Assembly: GCA_944381515.1 (NCBI GenBank)
Contig: CALWLM010000035.1
Span: 1-63,207, forward strand
Direction: 5' to 3'
DNA: 63,207 nt
DNA from: an uncultured Lachnospiraceae bacterium
Lineage (GTDB): Bacteria > Bacillota > Clostridia > Lachnospirales > Lachnospiraceae
Position 1 is the first letter of the stretch, and every line of letters starts with the position of its first letter. This document shows, piece by piece, positions 43,730 through 52,991 of this stretch. The notes below the pieces were generated by a model that did no database searches, was not told the DNA's origin, and saw nothing but the letters and a program-made list of their open reading frames with translations. The position numbers and the translations under genes were made by a program.

Positions 43730-44158
43730 ATGTTTGGAATTTTGATTTCATTGCTGTCAGGCGCTTTGATGAGCATCCAGGGCGTATTTAATTCAGAAGT
43801 AACCAAACAGACCAGTATCTGGGTGTCTGCCGGCTGGGTACAGCTGACGGCCTTTGCCACCTGTCTGGTGATCTGGCTGTTTACCGGCAAACCGCAGGTG
43901 ACGGGACTGTTTTCGGTAAGCCCATGGTATATGCTGACCGGCGGTGTGATCGGTGCCTTTATCACCTATACGGTCATACAGGGAATGAATTCCCTGGGGC
44001 CGGCCCGATCGGTAATGCTTATTGTGGTATCTCAGGTGCTGGTGGCATATCTGATCGAAGCCTTTGGACTCTTTGGGGTGGAAAAGGCTCCCTTTGAGTG
44101 GCGTAAGGTCCTTGGCATGGGGCTGGCCGTGGCAGGAATTGTCATATTTAAGTGGTGA
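43730..44158 (+). CDS. Small DMT-superfamily membrane transporter (YdcZ/DUF606 type)
   Basis: 142 residues with five hydrophobic segments (about 1-22, 34-52, 64-84, 92-114, 123-142). The pattern GALMSIQGVFNSEV, WVQLTAFATC and PWYMLTGGVIGAFITY is typical of the half-size DUF606 (YdcZ) members of the drug/metabolite transporter superfamily. They work as dimers or pairs. The substrate is unknown. It stands alone, but its ribosome site lies in a hairpin. AGGAGG is seven bases before the ATG. Confidence 0.88.
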   Translation: MFGILISLLSGALMSIQGVFNSEVTKQTSIWVSAGWVQLTAFATCLVIWLFTGKPQVTGLFSVSPWYMLTGGVIGAFITYTVIQGMNSLGPARSVMLIVVSQVLVAYLIEAFGLFGVEKAPFEWRKVLGMGLAVAGIVIFKW

Positions 44159-44189
44159 TAAGGCCGCAGGAAGCAGCATAAATTTTTGC

Positions 44190-44218
44190 TTGTATTTCGC
44201 GGCCGGCTCGGTTAAAAT
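44190..44218 (+). promoter_or_regulatory. Promoter of the comEA operon
   Basis: TTGTAT (44190-44195) and TAAAAT (44213-44218) have a 17-base spacer. Confidence 0.6.
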
Positions 44219-44271
44219 AGGCTTGTGGCAAAAGAGAACCGGCCTTTTTTCGCAGGAGAAAGGAAAGCGGA

Positions 44272-44979
44272 ATGAAAAGGGCGGAGGAAAGACAGATCAG
44301 CCGTGCCGTGAGGCATATGGCTGTTATTTGCGTGATGACAGCGTCTTTGACAGCGCTGCTTTTGCTTGCCGGCTGCGGCCGGTCATCGGCAGCTGTAGAG
44401 ATTGACACACAGTCGTCGGTTCCATTGGAATCGGAGATTGCGCCGGCCGAGGCGCCGGAAACAGAAACTGCATTGGCTCAGACGCAGCCGCCGGCTGAGG
44501 AGCCCGGTATTTTTGTCCATGTCTGCGGCCAGGTGCTGCGCCCCGGTGTGTATGAACTGCCTGCGGGCAGCCGGGTCTGGGACGCGGTGGAGGAGGCCGG
44601 AGGCTTTCTGGAAGAGGCGGCGGCGGATTCTGTTAATCTGGCAGCGGCGCTGACGGATGGGATGAAGGTGGTGATACCTTCACAGGAAGAAGCTGCGCAG
44701 GACCCTTACGGATTGGCGGAAGAGGGCTGGTACCAGGAGGCGCAGACCTCAGGAGACGCAGAAACTTCGGATGGCCAGGCAGGTCTGGTGGACATCAACA
44801 GGGCTACGGCGGCACAGCTGCAGACTGTACCGGGAATCGGAGAGGTGCGGGCGCAGGATATCGTTGCCTACCGGGAGACTCACGGTCTCTTTGAAAAGGT
44901 GGAGGATATCATGCAGGTGTCGGGAATCAAAGAGGGCCTGTTTGCCAAGATAAAGGACTATATCACTGTGGGAGGATGA
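44272..44979 (+). CDS. comEA: ComEA-like DNA-binding lipoprotein
   Basis: 235 residues. The N-terminal hydrophobic segment ends in a lipobox (LAGC, Cys35), so it is probably lipid-anchored rather than a simple membrane helix. After an acidic Pro/Thr linker comes an SLBB domain (about 82-130, VHVCGQVLRPGVYELPAG), then a helix-hairpin-helix domain (about 172-235, VDINRATAAQLQTVPGIG and YRETHGLFEKVEDIMQVSGI). ComEA binds extracellular DNA for uptake. comEC is not next to it. It overlaps the response regulator region by ATGA, suggesting an operon. Confidence 0.9.
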   Translation: MKRAEERQISRAVRHMAVICVMTASLTALLLLAGCGRSSAAVEIDTQSSVPLESEIAPAEAPETETALAQTQPPAEEPGIFVHVCGQVLRPGVYELPAGSRVWDAVEEAGGFLEEAAADSVNLAAALTDGMKVVIPSQEEAAQDPYGLAEEGWYQEAQTSGDAETSDGQAGLVDINRATAAQLQTVPGIGEVRAQDIVAYRETHGLFEKVEDIMQVSGIKEGLFAKIKDYITVGG

Positions 44980-44981
44980 TT

Positions 44982-45671
44982 ATGGCGAACCGTATACTGG
45001 TAGTAGACGATGAGAAACTGATTGTGAAGGGGATTCGCTTCAGTCTGGAGCAGGACGGGATGCAGGTGGACTGCGCCTATGACGGGGAAGAGGCTTTGCG
45101 TCTGGCACGTCAGAACGAGTATGATGTGGTCCTGCTGGATCTGATGCTGCCGGTATATGACGGTTATGAGGTGTGTCAGCGCATCCGTGAGTTTTCCGAT
45201 ATGCCGATCATTATGCTGACGGCCAAGAGCGACGATATGGATAAGATTCTGGGGTTGGAATACGGCGCCGACGATTATATCACCAAGCCTTTCAATATTT
45301 TGGAGGTCAAGGCCCGCATCAAGGCGATTGTACGCCGCAGCAGCAAAAAGGCGGCGCAGCAGGAGGACTCTTCCCGCTTAAAGGTGGGAGAACTTACCAT
45401 GGACCGGGAGAGCCGCCGGGTATTTATCGGAGAAAGAGAAGTCAATCTGACAGCCAAGGAATTTGATCTTTTGGAGCTTTTGCTGACCAATCCGGGTAAG
45501 GTATTCAGCCGGGAGAAGCTTCTGAATATAATCTGGGGCTACGAGTATCCGGGAGACGTGCGCACGGTGGACGTCCATGTCAGAAGACTGCGAGAAAAGG
45601 TGGAGGCTAACCCCAGTGATCCCAAATACGTCTACACCAAATGGGGTGTAGGCTACTACTACAAAGGATGA
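44982..45671 (+). CDS. Response regulator, OmpR/PhoB family
   Basis: 229 residues. The receiver domain (about 1-118) has VVDDE at the N-terminus, the phospho-acceptor Asp in VVLLDLMLP (about residue 53), Thr in IIMLTAK and Lys in ITKPF. The C-terminal winged helix (about 130-228) ends with RTVDVHVRRLREKVE and YVYTKWGVGYYY. The ATG at 44982 is correctly spaced from GGGAGG; an ATG at 44976 overlaps the comEA stop. It pairs with the histidine kinase directly downstream. Confidence 0.94.
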   Translation: MANRILVVDDEKLIVKGIRFSLEQDGMQVDCAYDGEEALRLARQNEYDVVLLDLMLPVYDGYEVCQRIREFSDMPIIMLTAKSDDMDKILGLEYGADDYITKPFNILEVKARIKAIVRRSSKKAAQQEDSSRLKVGELTMDRESRRVFIGEREVNLTAKEFDLLELLLTNPGKVFSREKLLNIIWGYEYPGDVRTVDVHVRRLREKVEANPSDPKYVYTKWGVGYYYKG

Positions 45672-45676
45672 GCGAG

Positions 45677-47119
45677 ATGAAGAGGAAAAGAAAACCGATT
45701 CGATTCGTCCGAAGCATCCATGTGAGAATGTTTTTGCTCCTTGTTTTGATGGGAGTGATACCGCTTTACATTGTCAGCACGATTATGATTTACAGCTCTT
45801 CGCAGAATCAGATTCAGACGAAGATGGCGGAACTGCAGTATCAGAGCGTGGCCCTGATCAGCGAGCTGGAGGAGCGCGGTTATATGTCCAATATGTCTCA
45901 GCCGGTGGTGACGGCTGAGATTGAACAGCTGGCCCGTTTTTATCGGGGACGTATTATTCTGGTGGACAGCAACTATCGAATCTGCAAGGATACATACTAT
46001 ATGGGCGAGGGCAAGTACAATATCTCTGAGGAGGTTATTACCTGCTTTGCCGGCTCCAATACTTCCCGTTATGATGAGGAGGGCGAGTATCTGGAGCTGA
46101 CTCTGCCCATCAACAACGCCCAGGAGGATATCGTGGGTGTGTTTGTCATCACGGCCTCTACGGAGTCGATTGGTACAATGGAGGAACAGCTTCGGTATCA
46201 GGGGATGGTGGCGATGATTATCGCCGTCATGATTATTGTGGCGATCAGCCTGTTTTTGTCGGCGCGTCTGGTGCGTCCTTTCAAAAAGATGGTGCGCGTT
46301 ATCGACGAGTCCTCTCAGGATTCGGTGGGCGGAGATATTCAGGTGGATGACTGCGTGGAGACGCAGCGGATCGCCCAGGCATACAACAGGACTCTGGCCA
46401 GGCTGCGCACCCTGGATGAATCCCGGCAGCAGTTTGTTTCCAATGTGTCTCATGAATTGAAGACGCCGATTACCTCCATTCGTGTGTTGGCGGACTCTCT
46501 GATCGATCAGGAAGATGTGCCGGTGGAGCTTTACCGGGAATTTATGACGGATATTTCCGCGGAAATCGACCGGGAGAGCCAGATTATAGAGGATCTGCTG
46601 ACCCTGGTGCGAATGGATAAGGCAAACACGGAGCTGAATATTTCGCAGGTTAATATCAACGATATGATGGAGGCTATTTTAAAGCGCCTGCGTCCTCTGG
46701 CCATGAAGCGAAATGTGGAGCTGGTGCTGGAGAGCTTCCGGCCGGTGCTGGCGGATGCCGATGAGGTGAAGCTGAGTCTGGCGGTCACGAACCTGGTGGA
46801 AAATGCGATTAAATACAATGTGGATAATGGATGGGTTCGCGTATCTCTCAATGCGGATCATCAGTTTTTCTATATTAAAGTGGCCGATTCCGGTATCGGA
46901 ATTCCCGAGGCAGACTGGGATCATATTTTTGAACGTTTTTATCGGGTGGATAAGGCCCGTTCCAGAGCGACCGGCGGGACGGGCCTGGGTCTGGCGATCA
47001 CAAAGAGCATTATCTCGCTGCATCATGGAGCGATCCGTGTACACAGCGTAGAAGGAGAAGGCGCTACATTTACAGTGCGTATTCCCCGCACCTACCGCAG
47101 ACAGGAGGTGGAAGTATGA
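45677..47119 (+). CDS. Sensor histidine kinase
   Basis: 480 residues. TM1 is at about 17-38, an extracellular sensor domain at about 40-175, TM2 at about 177-198 and a HAMP linker follows (LSARLVRPFKKMVRVIDESSQ region). HisKA has the phospho-His in VSHELKTPITSI. HATPase_c shows the N box NLVENAIKYN, VADSGIGIPE and GTGLGLAITKS. It phosphorylates the upstream response regulator. ATG at 45668 overlaps the regulator stop; ATG at 45677 is spaced better from AAGGA. The signal is unknown; the GerMN lipoprotein encoded next may take part. Confidence 0.94.
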   Translation: MKRKRKPIRFVRSIHVRMFLLLVLMGVIPLYIVSTIMIYSSSQNQIQTKMAELQYQSVALISELEERGYMSNMSQPVVTAEIEQLARFYRGRIILVDSNYRICKDTYYMGEGKYNISEEVITCFAGSNTSRYDEEGEYLELTLPINNAQEDIVGVFVITASTESIGTMEEQLRYQGMVAMIIAVMIIVAISLFLSARLVRPFKKMVRVIDESSQDSVGGDIQVDDCVETQRIAQAYNRTLARLRTLDESRQQFVSNVSHELKTPITSIRVLADSLIDQEDVPVELYREFMTDISAEIDRESQIIEDLLTLVRMDKANTELNISQVNINDMMEAILKRLRPLAMKRNVELVLESFRPVLADADEVKLSLAVTNLVENAIKYNVDNGWVRVSLNADHQFFYIKVADSGIGIPEADWDHIFERFYRVDKARSRATGGTGLGLAITKSIISLHHGAIRVHSVEGEGATFTVRIPRTYRRQEVEV

Positions 47120-48294
47120 GGAGAGATCGTAGAGATATCAGAAGGCCGGGCAAAAGAACGGCGGCGCTGGCCTTTCTCCTGATTCTGGCCGTTCTGGCGG
47201 CGGGATGCTCCAGTGAGAGACAGACGGAACAGCTGGAGGCGGGACAGTATTATACCTACTATGTTAATCAGTCGGGAACCGCGCTGGTAAGACGCGTCTA
47301 TGAGCCGGAGGCTCAGGATACGGAAGGGATTATCACAGAGCTTTTGGGACAGTGTCAGACTGTCCCGGAGGGAAGCGACGGACAGAGGGCTATTCCCGCC
47401 AATGTGGTGCTGTCTTCTGCGCCCCGGCTGGAAGGAAATGTGGTTAATATTTATTTTGACACCACCTATACGCTGATGGATAAGGTGACGGAGCTTTTGT
47501 GCCGGGCTGCGCTGGCAAAGACGCTGACGCAGGTAGAGGGAGTGGACTATATATCGATTTATGTCAATGAAAAACCCTACGGCGGCAGCAGCGCTTCCTC
47601 CGGAGAAGGTGAGAATAGTCCCGGTCCGGGCGGTTCCCAAACCGAGACGTCGGATTCTTCTCCCATACTGATCAGTGGATCGGATTTCCTGGATAATACG
47701 GGCGATGATACCAATCAGTATTTGCGGGCTGATCTGGTTTTGTACTTTGCCAATGCGGAGGGGAATGCCCTGGTTACAGAGACCCAGTCGGTGGTTTATT
47801 CCAATAATCTGTCTCTGGAACGGGTAGTGCTCAATCAGCTTCTGGAGGGGCCGTCTCTGGAGGGCAGCATGGCGACCATTCCGTCTACCGTGCGTGTCCA
47901 GGGGGTTACGGTGCGGGATGGTGTCTGTTACGTGGATTTTGACAGCACTTTTCTGGAGGATACGGCCAATGTGACCGATGCAATTGTGATCTATTCCATC
48001 GTAAATTCGCTGACGGAGCTGTCTACCATCAGTCAGGTGCAGATTACCGTAAATGGTTCTGCCGATGTGAGTTTTCGCAACAATATTTCTTTGTCGGGAC
48101 GGTTTGAGAGAGATTTGTCCTACCTGCAGCAGGAGGAAGAAGAGACGCAGACTGAGGAGGCTCAGACGCCGCAGGAGACTTTGACGGAGACGGAACCGGA
48201 GGGCGGTTCTCAGGAGACGGAGCCGACAGCCGCCGCCGAGACGGCTGCCGGAGAGGGAGAGCAGCAGACGGGGCAGTCCAGTGTCGGCAGCTGA
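47116..48294 (+). CDS. Lipoprotein with two GerMN domains
   Basis: 392 residues. The signal peptide ends in lipobox LAAGC (Cys31). Two GerMN (sporulation and spore germination) domains lie at about 55-160 and 190-325 (TVPEGSDGQRAIPANVVL with VNIYFDTTY; LEGPSLEGSMATIPSTVRV with CYVDFDSTF). The C-terminal 65 residues are a Glu/Thr/Gln-rich tail. Its coding sequence overlaps the kinase by four bases (ATGA). GerMN domains occur in envelope and spore proteins such as GerM and in LpqB, which works with a two-component system. That parallel supports a sensory accessory role here. Confidence 0.88.
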   Translation: MRRDRRDIRRPGKRTAALAFLLILAVLAAGCSSERQTEQLEAGQYYTYYVNQSGTALVRRVYEPEAQDTEGIITELLGQCQTVPEGSDGQRAIPANVVLSSAPRLEGNVVNIYFDTTYTLMDKVTELLCRAALAKTLTQVEGVDYISIYVNEKPYGGSSASSGEGENSPGPGGSQTETSDSSPILISGSDFLDNTGDDTNQYLRADLVLYFANAEGNALVTETQSVVYSNNLSLERVVLNQLLEGPSLEGSMATIPSTVRVQGVTVRDGVCYVDFDSTFLEDTANVTDAIVIYSIVNSLTELSTISQVQITVNGSADVSFRNNISLSGRFERDLSYLQQEEEETQTEEAQTPQETLTETEPEGGSQETEPTAAAETAAGEGEQQTGQSSVGS

Positions 48295-49350
48295 TCAGCC
48301 GGCTTCGTCTGCCTGTTCTCCAAAAAAGGCGATATTGATGCCCTCAGAGATTGTATAGCTGAGCCGTTTGACGGTTTCATCCACGTCTTTGGGCGTTACA
48401 AACATGGGGCCAAAGCGCGGCTCCAACAGTTCCCTGACCAAGGCATAGCGTTCCTCCGTACTCATGGAGGAGAGAACGGAAGCAAAATCCTCGGTATCTG
48501 TTTCCCGGCGCAGCACCTCGATCAGGGTGTCCAGCGTGTCCGTGACAATGGCGGCGGCGCCTACCACTGTGGGGACGCCGATGGCGATAACCGGTATACC
48601 CAGGCTTTGCCGGGTCAGGGCGTGGCGATGATTGCCTACGCCGGAACCGGGATGGATACCGGTATCGGAGATTTGGATGGTGGTGCCCAGACGTGTTACG
48701 CTGCGGGCGGCCAGAGCATCGATGGCCAGAATCAGATCCGGTTTGATTTGACGGACCAGAGCCTGGATAATTTCGGCGGTTTCCATACCGGTCTGGGCCA
48801 TGACGCCGGGGACGATGCCGCAGACGCAGGCGGCGTCATCCTGGATGGCGGGGATTTTGAAATTGCCCGTGCGCAGATGCCGGTTGATGAAGAGGTTATC
48901 CAATACCATAGGACCCAAAGCGTCCGGTGTGACATCATCGTTTCCCAGCCCCACTGCCAGTATGGTGGGCGTCTCCTGGATTTTCAGCGTATTAAGCAGA
49001 ACGCGCAGCTGTCTGGCCAGGCAGCGGGATATTTCACGGTGGCAGCTGCCGCTGTTTTCCGTCATACGGCGGGCTTCCAGCGTAATGTAGGTTCCCACCG
49101 GCTTGTGAAGAGCTACGGCCCCGATTTCGTTTTCGATTACAACACGGGTGACATGGATCGGAGCATCTTTTTCTGTATGTTCCGATATGGTTACGCCGGA
49201 CATGGAGGAGGTTTGCCTGCGGCCATCCGTTTCCTCTACGGCCAGGTCCGTGCGCACGTCAAAGGATGGAACGCCGGTTTGAGGCAGAGACTGTGGATCT
49301 TCTGGAATGTAACCGGTTTTTACCGGGGGGATGAGAGGAGTTTCTTCCAT
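48295..49350 (-). CDS. gpr: Germination protease GPR
   Basis: A 351-residue aspartic-type protease that degrades small acid-soluble spore proteins at germination. FDVRTDLAVEE near residue 30 contains the usual propeptide region of the zymogen. VGLGNDDVTPDALGPMVLDNL and AIDALAARSVTRLGTTIQISDTGIHPGSGVGNHR, the latter shown as GTTIQ..TGI.PGSGVGN, are the hallmark segments. AAGGAGG precedes the ATG. Its stop abuts the GerMN stop: the two converge in TGATCA with no terminator between. It diverges from rpsT. Confidence 0.95.
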   Translation of the reverse strand: MEETPLIPPVKTGYIPEDPQSLPQTGVPSFDVRTDLAVEETDGRRQTSSMSGVTISEHTEKDAPIHVTRVVIENEIGAVALHKPVGTYITLEARRMTENSGSCHREISRCLARQLRVLLNTLKIQETPTILAVGLGNDDVTPDALGPMVLDNLFINRHLRTGNFKIPAIQDDAACVCGIVPGVMAQTGMETAEIIQALVRQIKPDLILAIDALAARSVTRLGTTIQISDTGIHPGSGVGNHRHALTRQSLGIPVIAIGVPTVVGAAAIVTDTLDTLIEVLRRETDTEDFASVLSSMSTEERYALVRELLEPRFGPMFVTPKDVDETVKRLSYTISEGINIAFFGEQADEAG

Positions 49351-49422
49351 AATATAAATGACCTCCTTATTCTGCGGACATTTTATAGAGATATTTTTGA
49401 GGAAAAAAGAGAAATTTATGTA

Positions 49423-49451
49423 TTGACATCCAGGAAATTATTTTATAGAAT
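49423..49451 (+). promoter_or_regulatory. Promoter of rpsT
   Basis: TTGACA (49423-49428) and TAGAAT (49446-49451) have a 17-base spacer. Confidence 0.8.
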
Positions 49452-49539
49452 ATATAGGCATGTTTACATTAGAAACGTCCGTGTCCGGCTTTAATGCAAA
49501 CAATGGAGAAGAATATTAAGCGATGTGGAGGTGTACAGA

Positions 49540-49803
49540 TTGGCGAACATCAAGTCTGCTAAGAAGAGAATTCTGGTAAATGCGACCCGGGCTGCCCGCA
49601 ATAAGTCCATTCGTTCCGGCGTAAAGACCGCTGTGAAAAAGGTGGATGCTGCTGTTGCTGCCGGTGATAAGGAAATGGCTGCTGCTGCTTTGCAGAATGC
49701 GATTTCTACGATTGATAAGGCTGCTTCCAAAGGCGTCTATCATAAGAATACCGCTTCCCGGAAAATCTCTCGTTTGACCAAAGCCGTAAACGGAGTACAG
49801 TAA
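49540..49803 (+). CDS. rpsT: 30S ribosomal protein S20
   Basis: 87 residues, very basic, three-helix S20. From the TTG start the protein reads ANIKSAKKRILVNATRAARN at its N-terminus, the family pattern, with VDAAVAAGDKEMAAAALQNA and GVYHKNTASRKISRL following. TTG at 49540 is chosen because GGAGGT lies seven bases upstream and the family begins Met-Ala-Asn-Ile-Lys-Ser-Ala; the GTG at 49525 would add five residues. A weak TTG start is also known for rpsT in Escherichia coli, where it allows autoregulation. Confidence 0.96.
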   Translation: MANIKSAKKRILVNATRAARNKSIRSGVKTAVKKVDAAVAAGDKEMAAAALQNAISTIDKAASKGVYHKNTASRKISRLTKAVNGVQ

Positions 49804-49858
49804 TAGAGATTTTTTGAACTTAGACCGGGTATGCTGCGCCTGGTAAAATAATGAAATA

Positions 49859-49904
49859 GGCTCTTCCGACTGAAGGTGTGCGGTTGGAAGGGTCTGTTTT
49901 TTTA
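49859..49904 (+). terminator. Terminator after rpsT
   Basis: GGCTCTTCCGAC and GTTGGAAGGGTC pair imperfectly around a ten-base loop, followed by TTTTTTTA. Confidence 0.75.
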
Positions 49905-49907
49905 TTC

Positions 49908-49936
49908 TTGACTTTCCCAAAAGTCTCTGTTAGGAT
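49908..49936 (+). promoter_or_regulatory. Promoter of ispF
   Basis: TTGACT (49908-49913) and TAGGAT (49931-49936) have a 17-base spacer. Confidence 0.65.
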
Positions 49937-50000
49937 GATGCCAGACAGAATATTGCGATGTGAAGACGCTGGTCTGAAAAAATGGACGGAGGAAGACGCA

Positions 50001-50468
50001 ATGCGGATTGGGATGGGATACGATGTTCATCGTTTGGTGGAAGACAGGAAGCTGATTCTGGGCGGGGTGGAAATTCCCTGGGAAAAGGGACTTTTGGGAC
50101 ACTCAGATGCGGATGTGCTGGTTCATGCCGTGATGGACGCCCTTTTAGGAGCGGCTGCTCTGGGGGATATCGGACAGCATTTTCCGGATACAGATCCGGC
50201 CTACAAGGGGGCGGACAGCCTGCAGCTTTTAAGTAAAGTGGGCGAAATTCTGAAGGAGGCCGGATATGAGATCGGCAATGTGGACGCTACCGTGATTGCC
50301 CAGCGGCCCAAGCTGGCTCCTTATCGGGAGCAGATGCGGGTCAATATGGCTAGGGCTCTGTCCGTGGATGCGAGTCAGATCAGCGTCAAGGCCACAACCG
50401 AAGAGGGCCTGGGATTTACCGGCGCAGGCGAGGGAATATCGGCGCAGGCCGTCGCTCTTCTTATCTGA
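50001..50468 (+). CDS. ispF: 2-C-methyl-D-erythritol 2,4-cyclodiphosphate synthase
   Basis: 155 residues, full length for IspF, which cyclises CDP-methylerythritol phosphate in the MEP isoprenoid pathway. GYDVHRL gives the metal Asp and His; [20 protein letters not shown] and [12 protein letters not shown] complete the site; [16 protein letters not shown] is near the C-terminus. The ATG at 50001 follows GGAGG by eight bases; a longer frame from 49878 crosses the promoter and is rejected. It is a single gene here; ispD is not adjacent. Confidence 0.96.
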   Translation: MRIGMGYDVHRLVEDRKLILGGVEIPWEKGLLGHSDADVLVHAVMDALLGAAALGDIGQHFPDTDPAYKGADSLQLLSKVGEILKEAGYEIGNVDATVIAQRPKLAPYREQMRVNMARALSVDASQISVKATTEEGLGFTGAGEGISAQAVALLI

Positions 50469-50493
50469 AAGGGAGCGGTCTTTACAGTACCCC

Positions 50494-50522
50494 TTGACAA
50501 AACGCAAGTTATTGCATAGACT
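50494..50522 (+). promoter_or_regulatory. Promoter of the Cys T-box operon
   Basis: TTGACA (50494-50499) and TAGACT (50517-50522) have a 17-base spacer. Confidence 0.85.
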
Positions 50523-50544
50523 AAAGTATAATCGGATAAAACAA

Positions 50545-50796
50545 AGGCAGTGAAAGGAAGAGTATTCTGCAAAGGCAGACCGCAGAGAGGGAGCGTCACC
50601 GGCTGCAAGCGTTCCCGGCCATGCAGCAGAAGAAGTGCATCCGGGAGCCGACTGCGCGAAGCGGCATATGTCAGTCTAGCGGAGTACGTCCGACCCGCGT
50701 TACGGGTATTGAGAGAGGGTCTTTGGGCCCTAATCGGAGTGGAACCGCGGAGTGAGTGACTTCGTCTCCTTAATAGAGGAGGCGGAGTCTTTTTGT
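50545..50796 (+). promoter_or_regulatory. T-box leader, tRNA-Cys specific, upstream of cysE-cysS
   Basis: The T-box core is a variant, GGAGTGGAACCGCGG (50736-50750). The specifier region GAAG-TGC holds the cysteine codon TGC at 50636-50638. The terminator pairs 50758-50770 (GACTTCGTCTCCT) with AGGAGGCGGAGTC (50777-50789), followed by TTTTT. Uncharged tRNA-Cys should turn the operon on. Confidence 0.9.
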
Positions 50797-50920
50797 TTCT
50801 TTGAAACCTCATACCTGGGAAATAAAAGCGCTTGCAGGAACCGCGCTGCAAAGCAAAATTCTGTTTCACAGGGGAAGCCCGGCCGAAGTCTGGCCGGGTA
50901 AGGGAAAGGAGGGATTCTAT

Positions 50921-51598
50921 TTGGGATTTATAGCCTACATTCGCAAAGAAGCTGATGTGATACGAGACAGGGACCCCGCCATCAAGTCCACGGCGGAGGT
51001 GCTTTTATACTCCAGCTTTTGGGCTATACTGGCCTATCGAACCGCTCATAAATGGTATTTAAAGCGGCATTATTTCTGGGCCAGATGGCTGTCGCAGCGG
51101 GCGGCAAAGAAGACGGGGATAGAGATTCATCCCGGCGCCGTAATCGGAGAGGGTTTGTTTATCGATCATGGTCATGGCGTGGTCATTGGAGAAACAACGG
51201 TAATCGGAGATAACGTAACCCTTTATCAGGGGGTCACTCTGGGAGGAAACGGAAAGGAAAAGGGCAAGCGTCATCCAACCCTGGGCAGCAATGTGATGGT
51301 CAGCGCCGGAGCCAAGGTGCTGGGCTCCTTTACCATTGGAGACAATTCCAAGATTGGGGCCGGGTCTGTGGTACTGCAGGAAGTGCCGCCAGGTTCCACC
51401 GTGGTAGGAGTGCCGGGGCGGGTGGTAAAGAGAGACAATGTGCGAGTGCCCCAGGCGGATCTGGATCAGATCCATCTGCCCGATCCGGTAAAACAGGAAA
51501 TTGAAATGCTGAAAAAAGAGTGCGCCAGCCTGCGAGAGGAGCTGGGGCGTCTTGAAAATAACCAAAAGGAGAAAGGAAAGACAGATGAAAATCTATAA
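50921..51598 (+). CDS. cysE: Serine O-acetyltransferase
   Basis: CysE transfers acetyl from acetyl-CoA to serine, the first step of cysteine synthesis. The 225 residues start at TTG (Leu codon read as Met), giving GFIAYIRKEADVIRDRDPAI at the N-terminus; AGGAGGG is seven bases upstream. The left-handed beta helix runs from about 70 with IEIHPGAVIGEGLFIDHGHG, VVIGETTVIGD and LYQGVTLGGNGK. This is the short CysE type of Gram-positives, with a Glu/Lys-rich C-terminal helix. It is under the Cys T-box and overlaps cysS by 14 bases. Confidence 0.95.
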   Translation: MGFIAYIRKEADVIRDRDPAIKSTAEVLLYSSFWAILAYRTAHKWYLKRHYFWARWLSQRAAKKTGIEIHPGAVIGEGLFIDHGHGVVIGETTVIGDNVTLYQGVTLGGNGKEKGKRHPTLGSNVMVSAGAKVLGSFTIGDNSKIGAGSVVLQEVPPGSTVVGVPGRVVKRDNVRVPQADLDQIHLPDPVKQEIEMLKKECASLREELGRLENNQKEKGKTDENL

Positions 51599-52991
51599 TA
51601 CGCTGACCAAGAAAAAGGAAGAGTTTATCCCTTTGGAGGAGGGAAAGGTGCGGATGTATGTCTGCGGCCCTACCGTTTACAATCTGATTCATATCGGCAA
51701 TGCCCGTCCGATGATTGTTTTTGATACCGTTCGCCGGTATTTTGAATACAAGGGCTATGCGGTAAATTATGTGTCCAATTTTACCGATGTGGATGACAAA
51801 ATCATCAAAAAGGCCATTGAGGAGGGGGTAGACGCCTCCGTAATCTCGCAGCGTTATATTGCAGAGTGCAAAAAGGATATGGAAGCCATGAACGTCCGCC
51901 CGGCCACAACCCATCCCCTGGCTACCCAGGAGATCTGCGGGATGGAGGAAATGATTCAGAAGCTGATCGATACCGGTCATGCCTATGTGGTATCCGACGG
52001 AACGGTGTATTACCGCACCCGCAGCTTCAAGGATTACGGCAAGCTCTCCCACAAGAATCTGGATGAGCTGCAGGCGGGGCATCGCTCCATCAAGGTAACC
52101 GGCGATGAAAAGGAAGACGACTATGACTTTGTCCTGTGGAAGCCCAAGAAAGAAGGGGAGCCCTACTGGGAGTCTCCCTGGTGCGACGGCCGTCCCGGCT
52201 GGCATATCGAGTGTTCCGTAATGGCCAAAAGATATCTGGGCGACCAGATCGATATTCATGCCGGCGGCGAAGATCTGATATTCCCGCATCACGAGAATGA
52301 AATAGCTCAGAGCGAAGCTGCCAATGGCAAGGAGTTCGCCCGCTACTGGATGCACAATGCTTTTTTGAATATTGATAATAAGAAGATGTCCAAGTCCGCC
52401 GGCAATTTCTTTACGGTGCGGGATATCTCCGAGAAGTATGATCTGCAGGTGCTGCGCTTCTTTATGCTCAGCGCCCACTACAGAAGCCCGCTGAATTTCA
52501 GCGCAGAATTGATGGAAGCGGCCAAGAACGGTCTTGCCCGTATTGTGACCGGAGCGGAGCGCCTGCGGGAGCTGGCTGGCAAGGTTCAGGACGGGGCGCT
52601 TGCCGGCGAGGAGAAAGAGCGCCTGGAAGAGCTTAAGAGCCTGACGGCCAAGTACGAGGCGGCCATGGACGATGATTTCAATACGGCTGACGCGATTGCC
52701 GCCGTATTTGAGATGGTGAGACTCTCCAACGCCACAGCCACAGAACAGTCCTCCCGGACTTATGTGGAGACTATGCTTGCTGAAATTGAAAAGCTGTGCG
52801 ACGTGCTGGGACTGATAACGGAGAAGAAAGAAGAGCTTTTGGACGCGGATATAGAAGAGATGATTGCAAAAAGACAGCAGGCCAGGAAGGACAAAAACTT
52901 TGCCCTGGCGGATCAGATCCGGGCGGAGCTTGCTGAAAAAGGAATCCTTTTGGAGGATACCAGAGAAGGGGTTAAATGGAAGAGAGCATGA
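51585..52991 (+). CDS. cysS: Cysteinyl-tRNA synthetase
   Basis: 468 residues, class Ia. HIGH motif as HIGNARP, zinc ligands beginning with Cys in YVCGPTVYN and continuing in WHIECS and HHENE, and KMSKS motif as [10 protein letters not shown]. The C-terminal DALR and helical domains follow. It charges tRNA-Cys, the very molecule sensed by the upstream T-box. AAGGAAAG precedes the ATG at 51585. The final codons overlap mrnC by 16 bases. Confidence 0.97.
   Translation: MKIYNTLTKKKEEFIPLEEGKVRMYVCGPTVYNLIHIGNARPMIVFDTVRRYFEYKGYAVNYVSNFTDVDDKIIKKAIEEGVDASVISQRYIAECKKDMEAMNVRPATTHPLATQEICGMEEMIQKLIDTGHAYVVSDGTVYYRTRSFKDYGKLSHKNLDELQAGHRSIKVTGDEKEDDYDFVLWKPKKEGEPYWESPWCDGRPGWHIECSVMAKRYLGDQIDIHAGGEDLIFPHHENEIAQSEAANGKEFARYWMHNAFLNIDNKKMSKSAGNFFTVRDISEKYDLQVLRFFMLSAHYRSPLNFSAELMEAAKNGLARIVTGAERLRELAGKVQDGALAGEEKERLEELKSLTAKYEAAMDDDFNTADAIAAVFEMVRLSNATATEQSSRTYVETMLAEIEKLCDVLGLITEKKEELLDADIEEMIAKRQQARKDKNFALADQIRAELAEKGILLEDTREGVKWKRA

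Noticed and set aside
49878-50000. Longer start for ispF
   Set aside because: It would run through the rpsT terminator and the ispF promoter; the family begins at [12 protein letters not shown].
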